DNA of 9,317 bases from Streptomycetaceae bacterium. Its GTDB lineage: Bacteria; Actinomycetota; Actinomycetes; Nanopelagicales; Nanopelagicaceae. Positions 1 through 8,612 of this stretch are shown here, one piece after another (the first letter of the stretch is position 1; every line of letters starts with the position of its first letter). Location: contig JAIXYD010000031.1 of assembly GCA_027490415.1 (NCBI GenBank), positions 1-9,317 of the forward strand, given 5' to 3'. The notes under the pieces are model-generated. The model saw nothing but the letters and a program-made list of their open reading frames with translations, did no database searches and was not told the origin of the DNA. The position numbers were made by a program, and so were the translations under genes.

Positions 1-375
1 CCACTATCTCGCTGGGGTTGCGACGGTCTAATCGCGGCCACTCCGACAGGATCTACTGCCTATGCTTTCTCAGCTGGTGGACCAATCTTGTGGCCAGATG
101 TCGATGCTGTTGTGCTTCTTCCAATCAGTGCGCACGCGCTTTTCTCTCGCCCCATGGTGGTCTCTCATAAATCCGAGATCGTTGTTGAGATTGAATCGAC
201 TGCAGCGATGCTCTCGGCTGATGCTTTACGTGAGTTTCCACTTGTCGAGGGCGACCGGGTGACAATTACTGGTGATGAATCTGTTGTTCTTCTTGCACAT
301 GTGCAACCAACTCTCTTTACTGACCGACTTGTAGCTAAATTCAAATTACCCGTTGAAGGTTGGCGCGGTGAGTGA
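1..375 (+). CDS. nadK: NAD kinase, C-terminal part (5' end outside window)
   Basis: Cytosolic NAD kinase phosphorylates NAD to NADP with ATP or polyphosphate. Only the last 124 codons are present, in the frame starting at base 1; the stop is TGA at 373-375. The visible part contains the family motif TPTGSTAYAFSAGGP (bases 40-84), preceded by GCDGLIAA. It is followed by the C-terminal beta-sandwich with PISAHALFSRPMVVS, typical of actinobacterial NAD kinases. The catalytic GGDG motif must lie upstream of the window. The last bases overlap the recN start, as expected for the conserved nadK-recN pair of Actinobacteria, so the two are likely co-transcribed and translationally coupled. Nothing looks broken. 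An ATG at 88 lies inside the gene and is not its start. Confidence 0.95.
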   Translation, partial: PLSRWGCDGLIAATPTGSTAYAFSAGGPILWPDVDAVVLLPISAHALFSRPMVVSHKSEIVVEIESTAAMLSADALREFPLVEGDRVTITGDESVVLLAHVQPTLFTDRLVAKFKLPVEGWRGE

Positions 376-2092
376 TCGCTCTTATCTAGAAGAGATTTCG
401 ATTCGCAATCTCGGGATCATAGATACAAGTTCACTTGAATTAAGCAAGGGCCTTAACGTCCTCACTGGTGAAACAGGTGCTGGAAAGACCATGATTCTGA
501 CGGCTCTTTCGCTATTGCTCGGAGCTAAATCAGACAGTTCGTTGGTGCGTCACGGCTCTGAGCGTCTAGTTACTTCGGCAACTTTCTCGATTCCACAATC
601 GTTGACCGCCCAAATTGAAGATCTAGGTGGATTGGTTGAGGACGGATCTCTCATTCTTACGCGATCAGTCACAAGCGATGGAAAGAGTAAGGCGACGGTT
701 TCGGGTGCAACCGTCAACGCGTCCACTCTCGGCGAGATAACCGAACCGCTCATCGCGATCCATGGTCAATCGGCCAATACGCAGATAGTTAAGAGCGTTC
801 GCCAACGAGAACTCCTAGATCTTTTTGCGGGCAAAGATTTGCGCACAGAGTTAAATGTCTACGCCGAAACCTTTAACACCTATAACGAGATGAAAGCAAA
901 ACTTAAGTCGCTGATAACAAATGCATCGGCACGAGATTCCCAAATCGCAGATCTAGAGCTCTTAACTAAGCAGTGGACCACGCTCAAACCGACTCGCAAC
1001 GAGTACGCCGCCGTTGAGGACGAGATAAGAAAGCTCGCAAGTGTTGAAGATCTACGTATTGCAGCTTCTGGTGCGGGATCAGCGCTGGGAGATGAAGATG
1101 CTGGCGTACTTTCCGTTTTGGGTCAGGCGCGAAAGTTTCTTGAAGCGGCTAAGGGCAAGGATCAGGCGCTGGATGAGATTGCAAGCAATGTCTCGGAAAG
1201 TTTCTTTCTCCTAGACGATGCTCATGCGTCGCTCACTTCGTATTTGTCTTCTCTTGAGGCTGATCCGTCTCGACTTGATTACCTACAAGAGCGAAAGGCA
1301 GCTCTCACAAGTTTTGTGAAAAAGTGGGGCGGGTCGGGCTCCATAGATTATGAAATGGCAGAGATCGCGATCCGAGTGAAGAGTGCAAAGGAGATGATCG
1401 CGGATTTAAATGGTGGTCAAGATCGAATCGCAGAACTTGAAGCTGAAATCAAAGTTGTTAAAGTAAAACTCTTAACCAATGCGACCACGCTCACCGAAGT
1501 TAGAAACAGAGCGGCGAAGAAACTGAGCGAGGCGGTTTCGAATGAGATCTCTGGATTATCAATGCCACACACTCGCTTCCATGTTGATGTGATCGCTCCG
1601 GATTACAAAGGTAGTCTGAAGGAGAGCGACTTCACGATCTCCGGCTGTGATGAAATCGTAATGTCCATTCAAGGGCATAAAGATGGTCCTAAAGTTGCAC
1701 TTGGAAAAGGCGCATCTGGTGGAGAAATGTCTCGCATCATGTTGGCCCTCGAAGTAGTTATTGCAGCATCAGCACCAGTCGGAACATATATTTTTGATGA
1801 AGTAGATGCTGGTGTAGGCGGTAAGGCAGCTATTGAAGTGGGACGCAGACTTCATGCTCTCTCTCAGCATGCTCAGGTAATCGTAGTTACTCATTTACCC
1901 CAGGTTGCGGCATGGGCTGATCGCCATTTTGTAGTCGCAAAAGATAGCGATGGCCAAGTAGTTCAATCTGGAGTAAGCCAATTAGATGAACAGGCTCGCG
2001 TCTCTGAGATAGCTCGCATGCTTGCCGGCTTGGATGAATCAGTCAGTGCCCAAGAACACGCAGCCGAACTTCTGGCTATGCGGGGTAAGTAG
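368..2092 (+). CDS. recN: DNA repair protein RecN (SMC-like ATPase)
   Basis: RecN is a cytosolic SMC-like ATPase that acts early in recombinational repair of double-strand breaks. The 574-residue length fits the family. Walker A (GETGAGKT) is at residues 34-41. A long central region rich in Glu, Lys and Leu (about 150-370) is the predicted coiled-coil arm. The ABC signature region ASGGEMSR begins near residue 449, the Walker B/D-loop DEVDAGVGG near 477, and the H-loop is VTHLPQ with His509. I chose GTG at 368 because GAAGG at 355-359 sits 8 nt upstream. A TTG at 353 would add five residues and overlaps that Shine-Dalgarno sequence. The start lies 8 nt inside nadK, implying coupled translation. 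No SOS-type operator can be judged because the operon promoter is outside the window. Confidence 0.96.
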   Translation: MSDRSYLEEISIRNLGIIDTSSLELSKGLNVLTGETGAGKTMILTALSLLLGAKSDSSLVRHGSERLVTSATFSIPQSLTAQIEDLGGLVEDGSLILTRSVTSDGKSKATVSGATVNASTLGEITEPLIAIHGQSANTQIVKSVRQRELLDLFAGKDLRTELNVYAETFNTYNEMKAKLKSLITNASARDSQIADLELLTKQWTTLKPTRNEYAAVEDEIRKLASVEDLRIAASGAGSALGDEDAGVLSVLGQARKFLEAAKGKDQALDEIASNVSESFFLLDDAHASLTSYLSSLEADPSRLDYLQERKAALTSFVKKWGGSGSIDYEMAEIAIRVKSAKEMIADLNGGQDRIAELEAEIKVVKVKLLTNATTLTEVRNRAAKKLSEAVSNEISGLSMPHTRFHVDVIAPDYKGSLKESDFTISGCDEIVMSIQGHKDGPKVALGKGASGGEMSRIMLALEVVIAASAPVGTYIFDEVDAGVGGKAAIEVGRRLHALSQHAQVIVVTHLPQVAAWADRHFVVAKDSDGQVVQSGVSQLDEQARVSEIARMLAGLDESVSAQEHAAELLAMRGK

Positions 2093-3757
<1,665 letters not shown>

Positions 3758-4840
3758 ATGCTCGTAGGAGTTCCAAAAGAGATCAAAGTTCACGAGTCGC
3801 GGGTAGCGCTTACTCCAGAAGGTGTTGCGGAATTCATTCGAGCAGGCCATAGCGTTGTAATCGAAAAAGGTGCTGGTTTGGGCTCGGCAATCACCGATGC
3901 TGACTTCGTTGCAGCAGGTGCGGCTATTGAGGAAGATGTGTTAAAGATTTGGGCATCGGCAGAAATGATTCTTAAAGTAAAAGAGCCTATCGAAGTTGAA
4001 TACTCGAGACTTCGTAAAGGCCAGATTCTTTTCACTTATCTTCATCTAGCTGCTTCTAAGCCCTGCACAGATGCATTACTGGCGAGTGGAACCACAGCAA
4101 TTGCATACGAAACTGTTGAACTCAATGGAACGCTTCCGTTGCTGGCTCCAATGTCTGAAGTCGCAGGACGCCTGGCGGCTCAAGTGGGTGCGAGTGCGTT
4201 ACAAAAACCTAACGGTGGTCGCGGTGTACTTATGGGCGGCGTTCCCGGAGTTTCACCAGCAAAGGTTCTGGTAATTGGCGGGGGAGTTGCTGGTTTGAAT
4301 TCGGCGGTAATCGCGATGGGAATGGGCGCCGATGTAACTATTGTCGATCGCTCGCTTGCACGTCTTGCATATATCGACACCATCTATGGTGGTCGAATCA
4401 AGACTCTTGCATCTTCGTTTCATGCGATAGATCGTGAGGTGAAGAGCGCAGATCTAGTGATCGGAGCCGTTCTCGTTCACGGAGCGAAAGCTCCAAAGTT
4501 AGTGAGTAATGCTCAGGTTGCGCAGATGAAACCAGGTTCAGTATTGGTCGATATCGCGATCGATCAAGGAGGGTGCTTTGAAGATTCAAGACCCACCACA
4601 CACGCAGAACCAACTTTCCGCGTTCATGATTCAGTGTTTTACTGTGTTGCAAATATGCCTGGTGCAGTTCCTGTTGCTTCGACATATGCCCTTACAAACG
4701 CGACGCTCCCATATGCATTGGCACTTGCTAACCTTGGTTGGGAGGCAGCGTGTGCTGCCGACAAGTCACTTGCTACGGGTTTGAATGTTCATGACGGAAA
4801 AGTGATGTATCCGGCAGTTGCGCAAGCGCATGGTTACTAA
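3758..4840 (+). CDS. ald: Alanine dehydrogenase
   Basis: Cytosolic NAD-dependent L-alanine dehydrogenase reversibly deaminates alanine to pyruvate and ammonia, so it can assimilate nitrogen or feed alanine carbon into metabolism. All expected functional residues are seen: Arg15 in ESRVALTP, Lys75 in LKVKEP, catalytic His96 in FTYLHLAAS, the Rossmann glycines GGGVAG at 174-179, the NAD-ribose-binding Asp197, and catalytic Asp269 in DIAIDQGGCFEDSR. These line up almost exactly with the well-studied Mycobacterium tuberculosis enzyme. The length of 360 residues is slightly below the usual ~370. ATG follows the pyrG TAA with no gap, and AAAGGA at 3745-3750 gives a good ribosome site inside the pyrG end. 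The context suggests it is co-transcribed with pyrG and xerD, with no functional link required. Confidence 0.96.
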   Translation: MLVGVPKEIKVHESRVALTPEGVAEFIRAGHSVVIEKGAGLGSAITDADFVAAGAAIEEDVLKIWASAEMILKVKEPIEVEYSRLRKGQILFTYLHLAASKPCTDALLASGTTAIAYETVELNGTLPLLAPMSEVAGRLAAQVGASALQKPNGGRGVLMGGVPGVSPAKVLVIGGGVAGLNSAVIAMGMGADVTIVDRSLARLAYIDTIYGGRIKTLASSFHAIDREVKSADLVIGAVLVHGAKAPKLVSNAQVAQMKPGSVLVDIAIDQGGCFEDSRPTTHAEPTFRVHDSVFYCVANMPGAVPVASTYALTNATLPYALALANLGWEAACAADKSLATGLNVHDGKVMYPAVAQAHGY

Positions 4841-5759
4841 TTTCGCAACAGAAACAGCTCGCTCGTCATTTGTTGATCACTTACGCATTGAGCGTGGTCT
4901 CTCCGAAAATTCACTGCTTTCGTATGCCAGAGACTTACGTTACTTCATCGAATTCCTACAAGAAAGTGGCGTTGATGTCGTTGGTGTTACGTCGACAACG
5001 CTATCGGAATTTGAGGTCTGGCTTAAAGATCGCAAACTGGCTATAAGTAGTATCAATCGAACTAACTCTGCCGTTAAATCTTTTCTCATCTACTGTGCGC
5101 GAGAGTATGACCTCAATCTTCCGACGGGCGAAATCACTTCACATAAAGTGGCGCGTAAATTACCTAAAGCACTCACAATTGAAGAAGTGGCCTCATTAAT
5201 TGAGAGTGCGAAGTCTCTTAGTGACTCTTGCTCCTTGCGCGATGTTGCACTCCTGGAGCTGCTTTATTCAACTGGTGGACGAGTATCTGAAATCATCGGC
5301 ATCAATATGAATGATTTAGCGAAAGTCGAAAGTGAAAACGAGGTAATCCAGACCATTAAATTGCGCGGAAAGGGTTCTAAAGAGCGAATTGTTCCAATAG
5401 GAAGTTTTGCATTAACTGCCCTCGATGACTATTTGGTGCGAGTGAGGCCGGGACTTCTTGCAAAGGGAGTGAGAAACGAGAATGCACTCTTTCTCAACTC
5501 TCGTGGCGGGCGACTTTCCCGACAAAGCGCATGGAACATCGTCTTACATGCTGCCCAAGCTTGCGGTCTCGAGGGCAAGGTGAGCCCACACGTGTTCCGT
5601 CATTCATATGCGACACATCTTCTCGATGGCGGCGCAGACATACGTGTGGTTCAAGAACTGTTAGGCCATTCATCAGTTACAACGACGCAGATTTACACCT
5701 TGGTTACGATCGACAAAATTCGTCAAAGTTATAGCAGCGCACACCCGCGTGCGCGTTAA
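4830..5759 (+). CDS. xerD: Site-specific tyrosine recombinase XerD
   Basis: XerD acts at the chromosomal dif site to resolve dimers formed by recombination, normally with XerC and FtsK. The N-terminal SAM-like core-binding domain (FVDHLRIERGLSENSLLSYARDL) is followed by the catalytic domain with the full active site: Arg151 in TGGRVSEI, Lys181 in RGKGSKER, His254 and Arg257 in HVFRHSYATHLL, His280 in LLGHSS and nucleophile Tyr289 in QIYT. The length of 309 residues is usual. The start is uncertain. ATG at 4830 lies 11 nt inside ald and TTG at 4818 would add four residues; neither has a clear Shine-Dalgarno sequence, so translation may depend on coupling to ald. The position after pyrG matches Rv1701 of mycobacteria, favouring the housekeeping XerD over a phage integrase. 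XerC cannot be excluded on sequence alone. Confidence 0.93.
   Translation: MVTNFATETARSSFVDHLRIERGLSENSLLSYARDLRYFIEFLQESGVDVVGVTSTTLSEFEVWLKDRKLAISSINRTNSAVKSFLIYCAREYDLNLPTGEITSHKVARKLPKALTIEEVASLIESAKSLSDSCSLRDVALLELLYSTGGRVSEIIGINMNDLAKVESENEVIQTIKLRGKGSKERIVPIGSFALTALDDYLVRVRPGLLAKGVRNENALFLNSRGGRLSRQSAWNIVLHAAQACGLEGKVSPHVFRHSYATHLLDGGADIRVVQELLGHSSVTTTQIYTLVTIDKIRQSYSSAHPRAR
5737..5754. terminator. GC-rich hairpin at the xerD / RHH-gene convergence (possible bidirectional terminator)
   Basis: GCGCAC at 5737-5742 and GTGCGC at 5749-5754 form a six-bp GC-rich stem with a 6-nt loop, just before the xerD stop. The convergent minus-strand gene ends 3 bp beyond that stop, so any terminator must overlap coding sequence. 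There is no strong U tract on either side, so an intrinsic terminator is only weakly supported. The hairpin encodes the AHPRAR tail of XerD and could be incidental. Confidence 0.3.
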
Positions 5760-5762
5760 CCT

Positions 5763-6170
5763 TTAGATTCCGCGTAGTCTGCGAGCAAGAATGCTCTGAT
5801 CACCCTTTTGTTCGAGATCAGCAATGATCACAGCGATTGATTCACGAACAATACGTCCACGATCAACTGCTAATCCCAAATCTCCCCGGAGAGTCAGGCG
5901 AGCCTGATCTAGGTCAAAAAGTTCATCGGGGGAGAGATAAACAGTGATCTTCTCATCGTGACGTTCGCGTCCAGATGGTGATTTATCAACACTGACAACA
6001 CGACGTCGAGGAATTGAACGAACGCCCTTCTTTGCTTTGGGCGCTGTTGCTCTTTGAGGTGCAGCCTCGGGAACAGATGGTTCTGGTGCTACTTCGCGGA
6101 CGGCGCTTAGCGCGGGACTGTTCTGCTTAAAGAGTTCATCTGCTCCTGGCAAGCTCGCTCTACGTGTCAT
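5763..6170 (-). CDS. Probable ribbon-helix-helix partner of the adjacent ParA
   Basis: I do not recognise a named family. The 135-residue product has three parts. A short basic N terminus, MTRRASLPGADELFK, may contact ParA. A Pro/Ala/Lys-rich, probably disordered linker (about 17-60) ends in the basic patch SIPRRR. The compact C-terminal domain (about 72-134) looks like ribbon-helix-helix DNA binding: beta strand EKITVYLS, helix SPDELFDLDQARLTL, a loop, then helix RGRIVRESIAVIIADLEQK. Its ATG overlaps the parA stop (ATGA) and follows a perfect AGGAGG at 6-nt spacing, so it may be made in excess over ParA. Small ribbon-helix-helix proteins encoded just after parA act as centromere binders and autorepressors in plasmid type Ib partition systems (ParG, Omega). 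A similar role here is inference. No transmembrane segment or signal peptide is seen. Confidence 0.8.
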   Translation of the reverse strand: MTRRASLPGADELFKQNSPALSAVREVAPEPSVPEAAPQRATAPKAKKGVRSIPRRRVVSVDKSPSGRERHDEKITVYLSPDELFDLDQARLTLRGDLGLAVDRGRIVRESIAVIIADLEQKGDQSILARRLRGI

Positions 6171-7051
6171 CGTGCGCCTCCTCGTGCAATTAGTTCTCGC
6201 GCGAGACGTCGGTATGACGCTGCGCCTCCTGATGATGATGCATAACTAGTAATTGGTTCGCCTGCAACAGTTGTTTCAGAGAAACGAATCGTCTTGGCAA
6301 TGATGGTGTCAAAAACATCATCGGGATACTTCTCGAGAATAGCGGTGAGTACCTCTCGGTTATGAAGTGTCTTGCGATCATACATAGTCGCAAGGATCCC
6401 TATGAGTCTGAGATCTGGATTTAAGAATGTCTTGACCTTGTCGATGTTTCCACGCAATTCAATGAAGCCGTGTAGAGCAAAATATTCGCACTGCAAAGGA
6501 ACGATTACTTCATTCGATGCAACAAGAGCGTTTACAGTGAGTTGACCCATTGTTGGCTGACAGTCAATAAGAATTACGTCGTAGTCATCTTTTAATGTAG
6601 TAAGAGCACGCTTGAGGAATTGCTGTCCACCGATCTCTGATGGAAGCTTAGATTCAGCTGCTCCAAGGTCGCGACTTGCGGGTAAGAAATCTAGATTTGC
6701 TACGGAGGATTTCAAAACAATTTGTTGAATGTCTGCAGCAGGATCCATCAACGCGTGATAGACGGTGTTCTCTAGTGGGAGGGTATGTGCGTTCACTCCT
6801 AGACCGAGTGAAAGTCCACCCTGAGGGTCGAAGTCAACAAGAAGCACTCGACGACCGAGTTCTGCCAGCGCTGCACCAAGGTTGATTGTTGTTGTTGTCT
6901 TTCCGACTCCACCTTTTTGGTTAAAGATAGAGATGACTCGCGCGTTGCCGTGTTCTGAAAGTGCAGCGGGTGCGGGAAATGTTGTGACAGCCTTGCCGGT
7001 GAGGCTTGCTGTGGTGACGACATCCTCGTCTTTTGTCGATATAGCGCTCAA
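6167..7051 (-). CDS. ParA-family ATPase, orphan chromosomal type (PldP/Rv1708-like)
   Basis: A 294-residue ParA/MinD-type ATPase. These dimerise on ATP and move or position cargo over the nucleoid. The deviant Walker A is KGGVGKTT, with signature Lys46 and Lys51. Walker A' is VDFDPQ with Asp73. Walker B is LIDCQP with Asp163. A ParA-like C-terminal segment carries RFSETTVAGEPI. Residues 1-37 form a short, probably disordered extension without a DNA-binding domain, as in chromosomal ParA. The start is TTG at 7051, supported by AAAGAGG at 7060-7066 with 8-nt spacing. No ParB gene lies next to it; a probable ribbon-helix-helix gene follows with a 4-nt overlap. Neighbouring xerD and scpAB match the locus of Rv1708 and Corynebacterium PldP, a ParA-like protein linked to division-site placement. 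The main ParA of parABS is usually near the origin, so this is likely a second, specialised ParA. Confidence 0.9.
   Translation of the reverse strand: MSAISTKDEDVVTTASLTGKAVTTFPAPAALSEHGNARVISIFNQKGGVGKTTTTINLGAALAELGRRVLLVDFDPQGGLSLGLGVNAHTLPLENTVYHALMDPAADIQQIVLKSSVANLDFLPASRDLGAAESKLPSEIGGQQFLKRALTTLKDDYDVILIDCQPTMGQLTVNALVASNEVIVPLQCEYFALHGFIELRGNIDKVKTFLNPDLRLIGILATMYDRKTLHNREVLTAILEKYPDDVFDTIIAKTIRFSETTVAGEPITSYASSSGGAASYRRLARELIARGGAR
6177..6182 (-). promoter_or_regulatory. Strong Shine-Dalgarno of the RHH gene
   Basis: Read on the minus strand this is a perfect AGGAGG, 6 nt before the ATG at 6170, inside the end of parA. It fixes the start of the small gene. It is stronger than the AAAGAGG in front of the TTG-started parA, which suggests more of the small protein than of ParA. 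Confidence 0.85.
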
Positions 7052-7079
7052 GCGAGAAACCTCTTTTCTTTCCGCGGTG

Positions 7080-7109
7080 ACTCTACGCGTGTGCAGCGTG
7101 TATCGGCAA
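7080..7109 (-). promoter_or_regulatory. Candidate sigma-70-type promoter of the parA-RHH operon
   Basis: On the minus strand, TTGCCG (7109-7104) and TAGAGT (7085-7080) resemble -35 and -10 hexamers, each matching four of six consensus bases, with an 18-bp spacer. Transcription would start near 7073, leaving a leader of about 22 nt that just contains the ribosome site at 7066-7060. The geometry is good but the match is moderate. No equally good promoter for the divergent scpA was found in the same 89-bp gap. Confidence 0.4.
7087..7101. repeat. GCGTGT direct repeat in the parA-scpA gap (possible operator)
   Basis: GCGTGT occurs at 7087-7092 and again at 7096-7101, a 9-bp period. Both copies fall inside the spacer of the candidate parA promoter. 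Two closely spaced short direct repeats are the kind of site ribbon-helix-helix dimers can bind cooperatively, so this may be an operator for the product of the adjacent small gene. With only two copies, chance is a real possibility. Confidence 0.3.
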
Positions 7110-7140
7110 GTAGTAGGTGAAAAACAAGTAAGGTGCGCTC

Positions 7141-8004
7141 GTGGATATTTCGATCGAGACTGCCGAAAATATCGCTCCAGAGAGCGGTTTTAGCGTCCAC
7201 CTCTCAAACTTTGATGGCCCCTTTGATCTCCTTCTCCAGCTAATCTCCCGCCACAAGCTCGATATCACCGAGGTATCCCTGAGCCTGGTGACCGATGAAT
7301 TCATCGCCTACATCCGCGCTCTCGAGGTTTCTGGCGAGGGTTGGCGCTTGGATCAGGCGACCGAATTCCTTGTTGTCGCAGCAACCTTGCTTGACCTCAA
7401 GGCAGCCCGATTGCTCCCAAGTGGAGAGGTCGAGGATGAGGAAGATTTGGCTCTGCTTGAAGCTCGCGACATTCTCTTCGCCCGCCTCCTGCAGTACCGA
7501 GCCTTTAAAGAGATCGCAGCCTCGTTCCAAACCATGATTGAAGCCTCCGACAAGGCATTCCCACGCGTAGTTGCCCTAGATCCAGCGCTCTCAGCCCTTC
7601 TGCCTGAAGTGCTTATTGGGGTTGGTCCCGAGCGCTTTGCTGCGATCGCCGAGCGCGTGCTGACCCCCAAAGCGCCTCCAGTGGTCGCTATCGAGCATCT
7701 CCACATGGCTTTGGTCAGCGTCAGCGAGCAATCCAAGCTCGTTGTGGAAGCCCTCCGGCTCTCCAAAACCATGAGTTTTCGCAGCCTCTGCCACGACGCA
7801 GAATCAACCCTGGTCGTTGTGGCTAGGTTCTTAGCACTGCTGGACCTATATCGTCAGGGCAACCTGAGATTCAACCAGGTAATCGCGCTCGGTGAGCTCC
7901 AGATCAGTTGGACCGGCTCTGATGAGGGCGAAGTAGAGATTACCGACGAATTTGATATACCGGTTGTACCACTAGACGAGACAATAGAGGGTGAAAATGT
8001 CTAA
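7141..8004 (+). CDS. scpA: Segregation and condensation protein A (kleisin)
   Basis: ScpA is the kleisin that bridges the two heads of the SMC dimer in bacterial condensin, which compacts and separates sister chromosomes. The N-terminal domain has the family signature FDGPFDLLLQLISRHKLDI at residues 24-42, followed by helices that bind the SMC neck (to about 95). An acidic stretch (SGEVEDEEDLALLEARD) and a middle ScpB-binding region follow. The C-terminal winged helix (about 205-257) includes FLALLDLYRQGNLRFNQ, which docks on the SMC head. The length of 287 residues is normal. GTG at 7141 is supported by TAAGGTG at 7129-7135. It reads away from parA across an 89-bp gap and overlaps scpB. GC is about 58% by hand count of sample lines, against about 45% for the genes to its left. 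Confidence 0.95.
   Translation: MDISIETAENIAPESGFSVHLSNFDGPFDLLLQLISRHKLDITEVSLSLVTDEFIAYIRALEVSGEGWRLDQATEFLVVAATLLDLKAARLLPSGEVEDEEDLALLEARDILFARLLQYRAFKEIAASFQTMIEASDKAFPRVVALDPALSALLPEVLIGVGPERFAAIAERVLTPKAPPVVAIEHLHMALVSVSEQSKLVVEALRLSKTMSFRSLCHDAESTLVVVARFLALLDLYRQGNLRFNQVIALGELQISWTGSDEGEVEITDEFDIPVVPLDETIEGENV
7986..7991 (+). promoter_or_regulatory. Shine-Dalgarno that sets the scpB start
   Basis: AGAGGG lies 5 nt before the ATG at 7997, inside the last codons of scpA. It decides against the upstream GTG at 7991, whose first base belongs to this motif, and supports translational coupling of scpA and scpB. Confidence 0.6.
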
Positions 8005-8548
8005 TGTAGAAGTTGATAGATCGATTGAAGCGATCCTTATGGTGGTCGATGAGCCGGTCACCGAGCTCACATTGGCCACAGTCCTCGAGGTAACAGTTGA
8101 TGTCATCAAAGAGTCGCTTGAGCGTCTCCAGGCTAGCTATGACGACCGTGGCTTCACTCTCAAGGCGATCAACGGGGGATGGCGCTTCTACAGCCACCCT
8201 GATTGCGCCTCCGCAGTCGAGAAATTTGTCCTCGATGGGCAGCAAAACCGTCTCACCCAGGCAGCTTTGGAGACCCTCGCGGTGATTGCCTACCGCCAGC
8301 CGGTCTCACGAGCCAGGGTTTCTGCTATCCGTGGGGTCAACGTTGAAGCTGTAGTGAAGACCCTGGTCACTCGAGGCCTTGTTGAGGAGTACGGGGTAGA
8401 GAATGAGACTGGCGCAATCCTCTACAAGACAACGAGCTACTTCTTAGAACGTCTAGGGTTGAACTCCCTCGAGGATCTCTCGCCTCTGGCTCCACACCTT
8501 CCTGACTTGGACGGACTTGATGAGATTCTGGAGAGCCTGACGGATTAA
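7997..8548 (+). CDS. scpB: Segregation and condensation protein B
   Basis: ScpB forms a dimer of tandem winged-helix proteins that binds the middle of ScpA and completes the SMC-ScpAB condensin. The first winged helix runs from about residue 5 to 80 (EAILMVVDEPVTELTLA to GGWRFYSHPDCA). The second has the conserved stretch LTQAALETLAVIAYRQPVSRA and RGVNVEAVVKTLVTRGLVEE. An acidic C-terminal tail ends DEILESLTD. The length of 183 residues is normal. The ATG at 7997 overlaps the scpA stop by 8 nt. Like scpA it is GC-rich (about 59% in four sampled lines) and uses many codons ending in C or G, unlike recN or xerD. The stop codon sits inside a perfect 16-bp palindrome. Confidence 0.95.
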   Translation: MSNVEVDRSIEAILMVVDEPVTELTLATVLEVTVDVIKESLERLQASYDDRGFTLKAINGGWRFYSHPDCASAVEKFVLDGQQNRLTQAALETLAVIAYRQPVSRARVSAIRGVNVEAVVKTLVTRGLVEEYGVENETGAILYKTTSYFLERLGLNSLEDLSPLAPHLPDLDGLDEILESLTD

Positions 8549-8554
8549 TCCGTC
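8539..8554. terminator. Perfect 16-bp palindrome over the scpB stop (weak terminator candidate)
   Basis: GACGGATTAATCCGTC reads the same on both strands. As RNA it can form a GACGGA/TCCGTC stem with a TTAA loop that contains the scpB stop codon. It is followed by a pyrimidine-rich TCTCCTTGCCCTCC, not a clean T run, so intrinsic termination would be inefficient. A binding site for a dimeric protein is an alternative. Confidence 0.35.
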
Positions 8555-8582
8555 TCTCCTTGCCCTCCTGCGCCGCACCCTT

Positions 8583-8612
8583 TTGCTTAATCATGTAGCC
8601 CTGGCGTAAAGT
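8583..8612 (+). promoter_or_regulatory. Weak promoter candidate for rluB
   Basis: TTGCTT (8583-8588) and TAAAGT (8607-8612) are separated by 18 bp and partly resemble -35 and -10 elements. The 128-bp gap after scpB is the only place in this strand's downstream half with room for a promoter. The match is poor, and the -10 overlaps a predicted hairpin stem. Confidence 0.25.

Noticed and set aside
6273..6285. GTTTC-AGA-GAAAC inverted repeat inside parA, reminiscent of parS
   Set aside because: The canonical parS core has a four-base ACGT centre between GTTTC and GAAAC; here the spacer is three bases and the outer bases do not match. It encodes the ParA stretch RFSET, so it is most likely a coding coincidence.
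6882..7193. 103-codon plus-strand open frame across the parA start and the parA-scpA gap
   Set aside because: It is antisense to the conserved N-terminal part of parA and overlaps the true scpA start in another frame. The product resembles nothing and no good ribosome site was seen.
7353..7772. 139-codon open frame on the minus strand opposite scpA
   Set aside because: It lies antisense within a GC-rich real gene, has low-complexity Ser/Arg/Ala composition, and no recognisable motif or ribosome site. It is a shadow frame of scpA.
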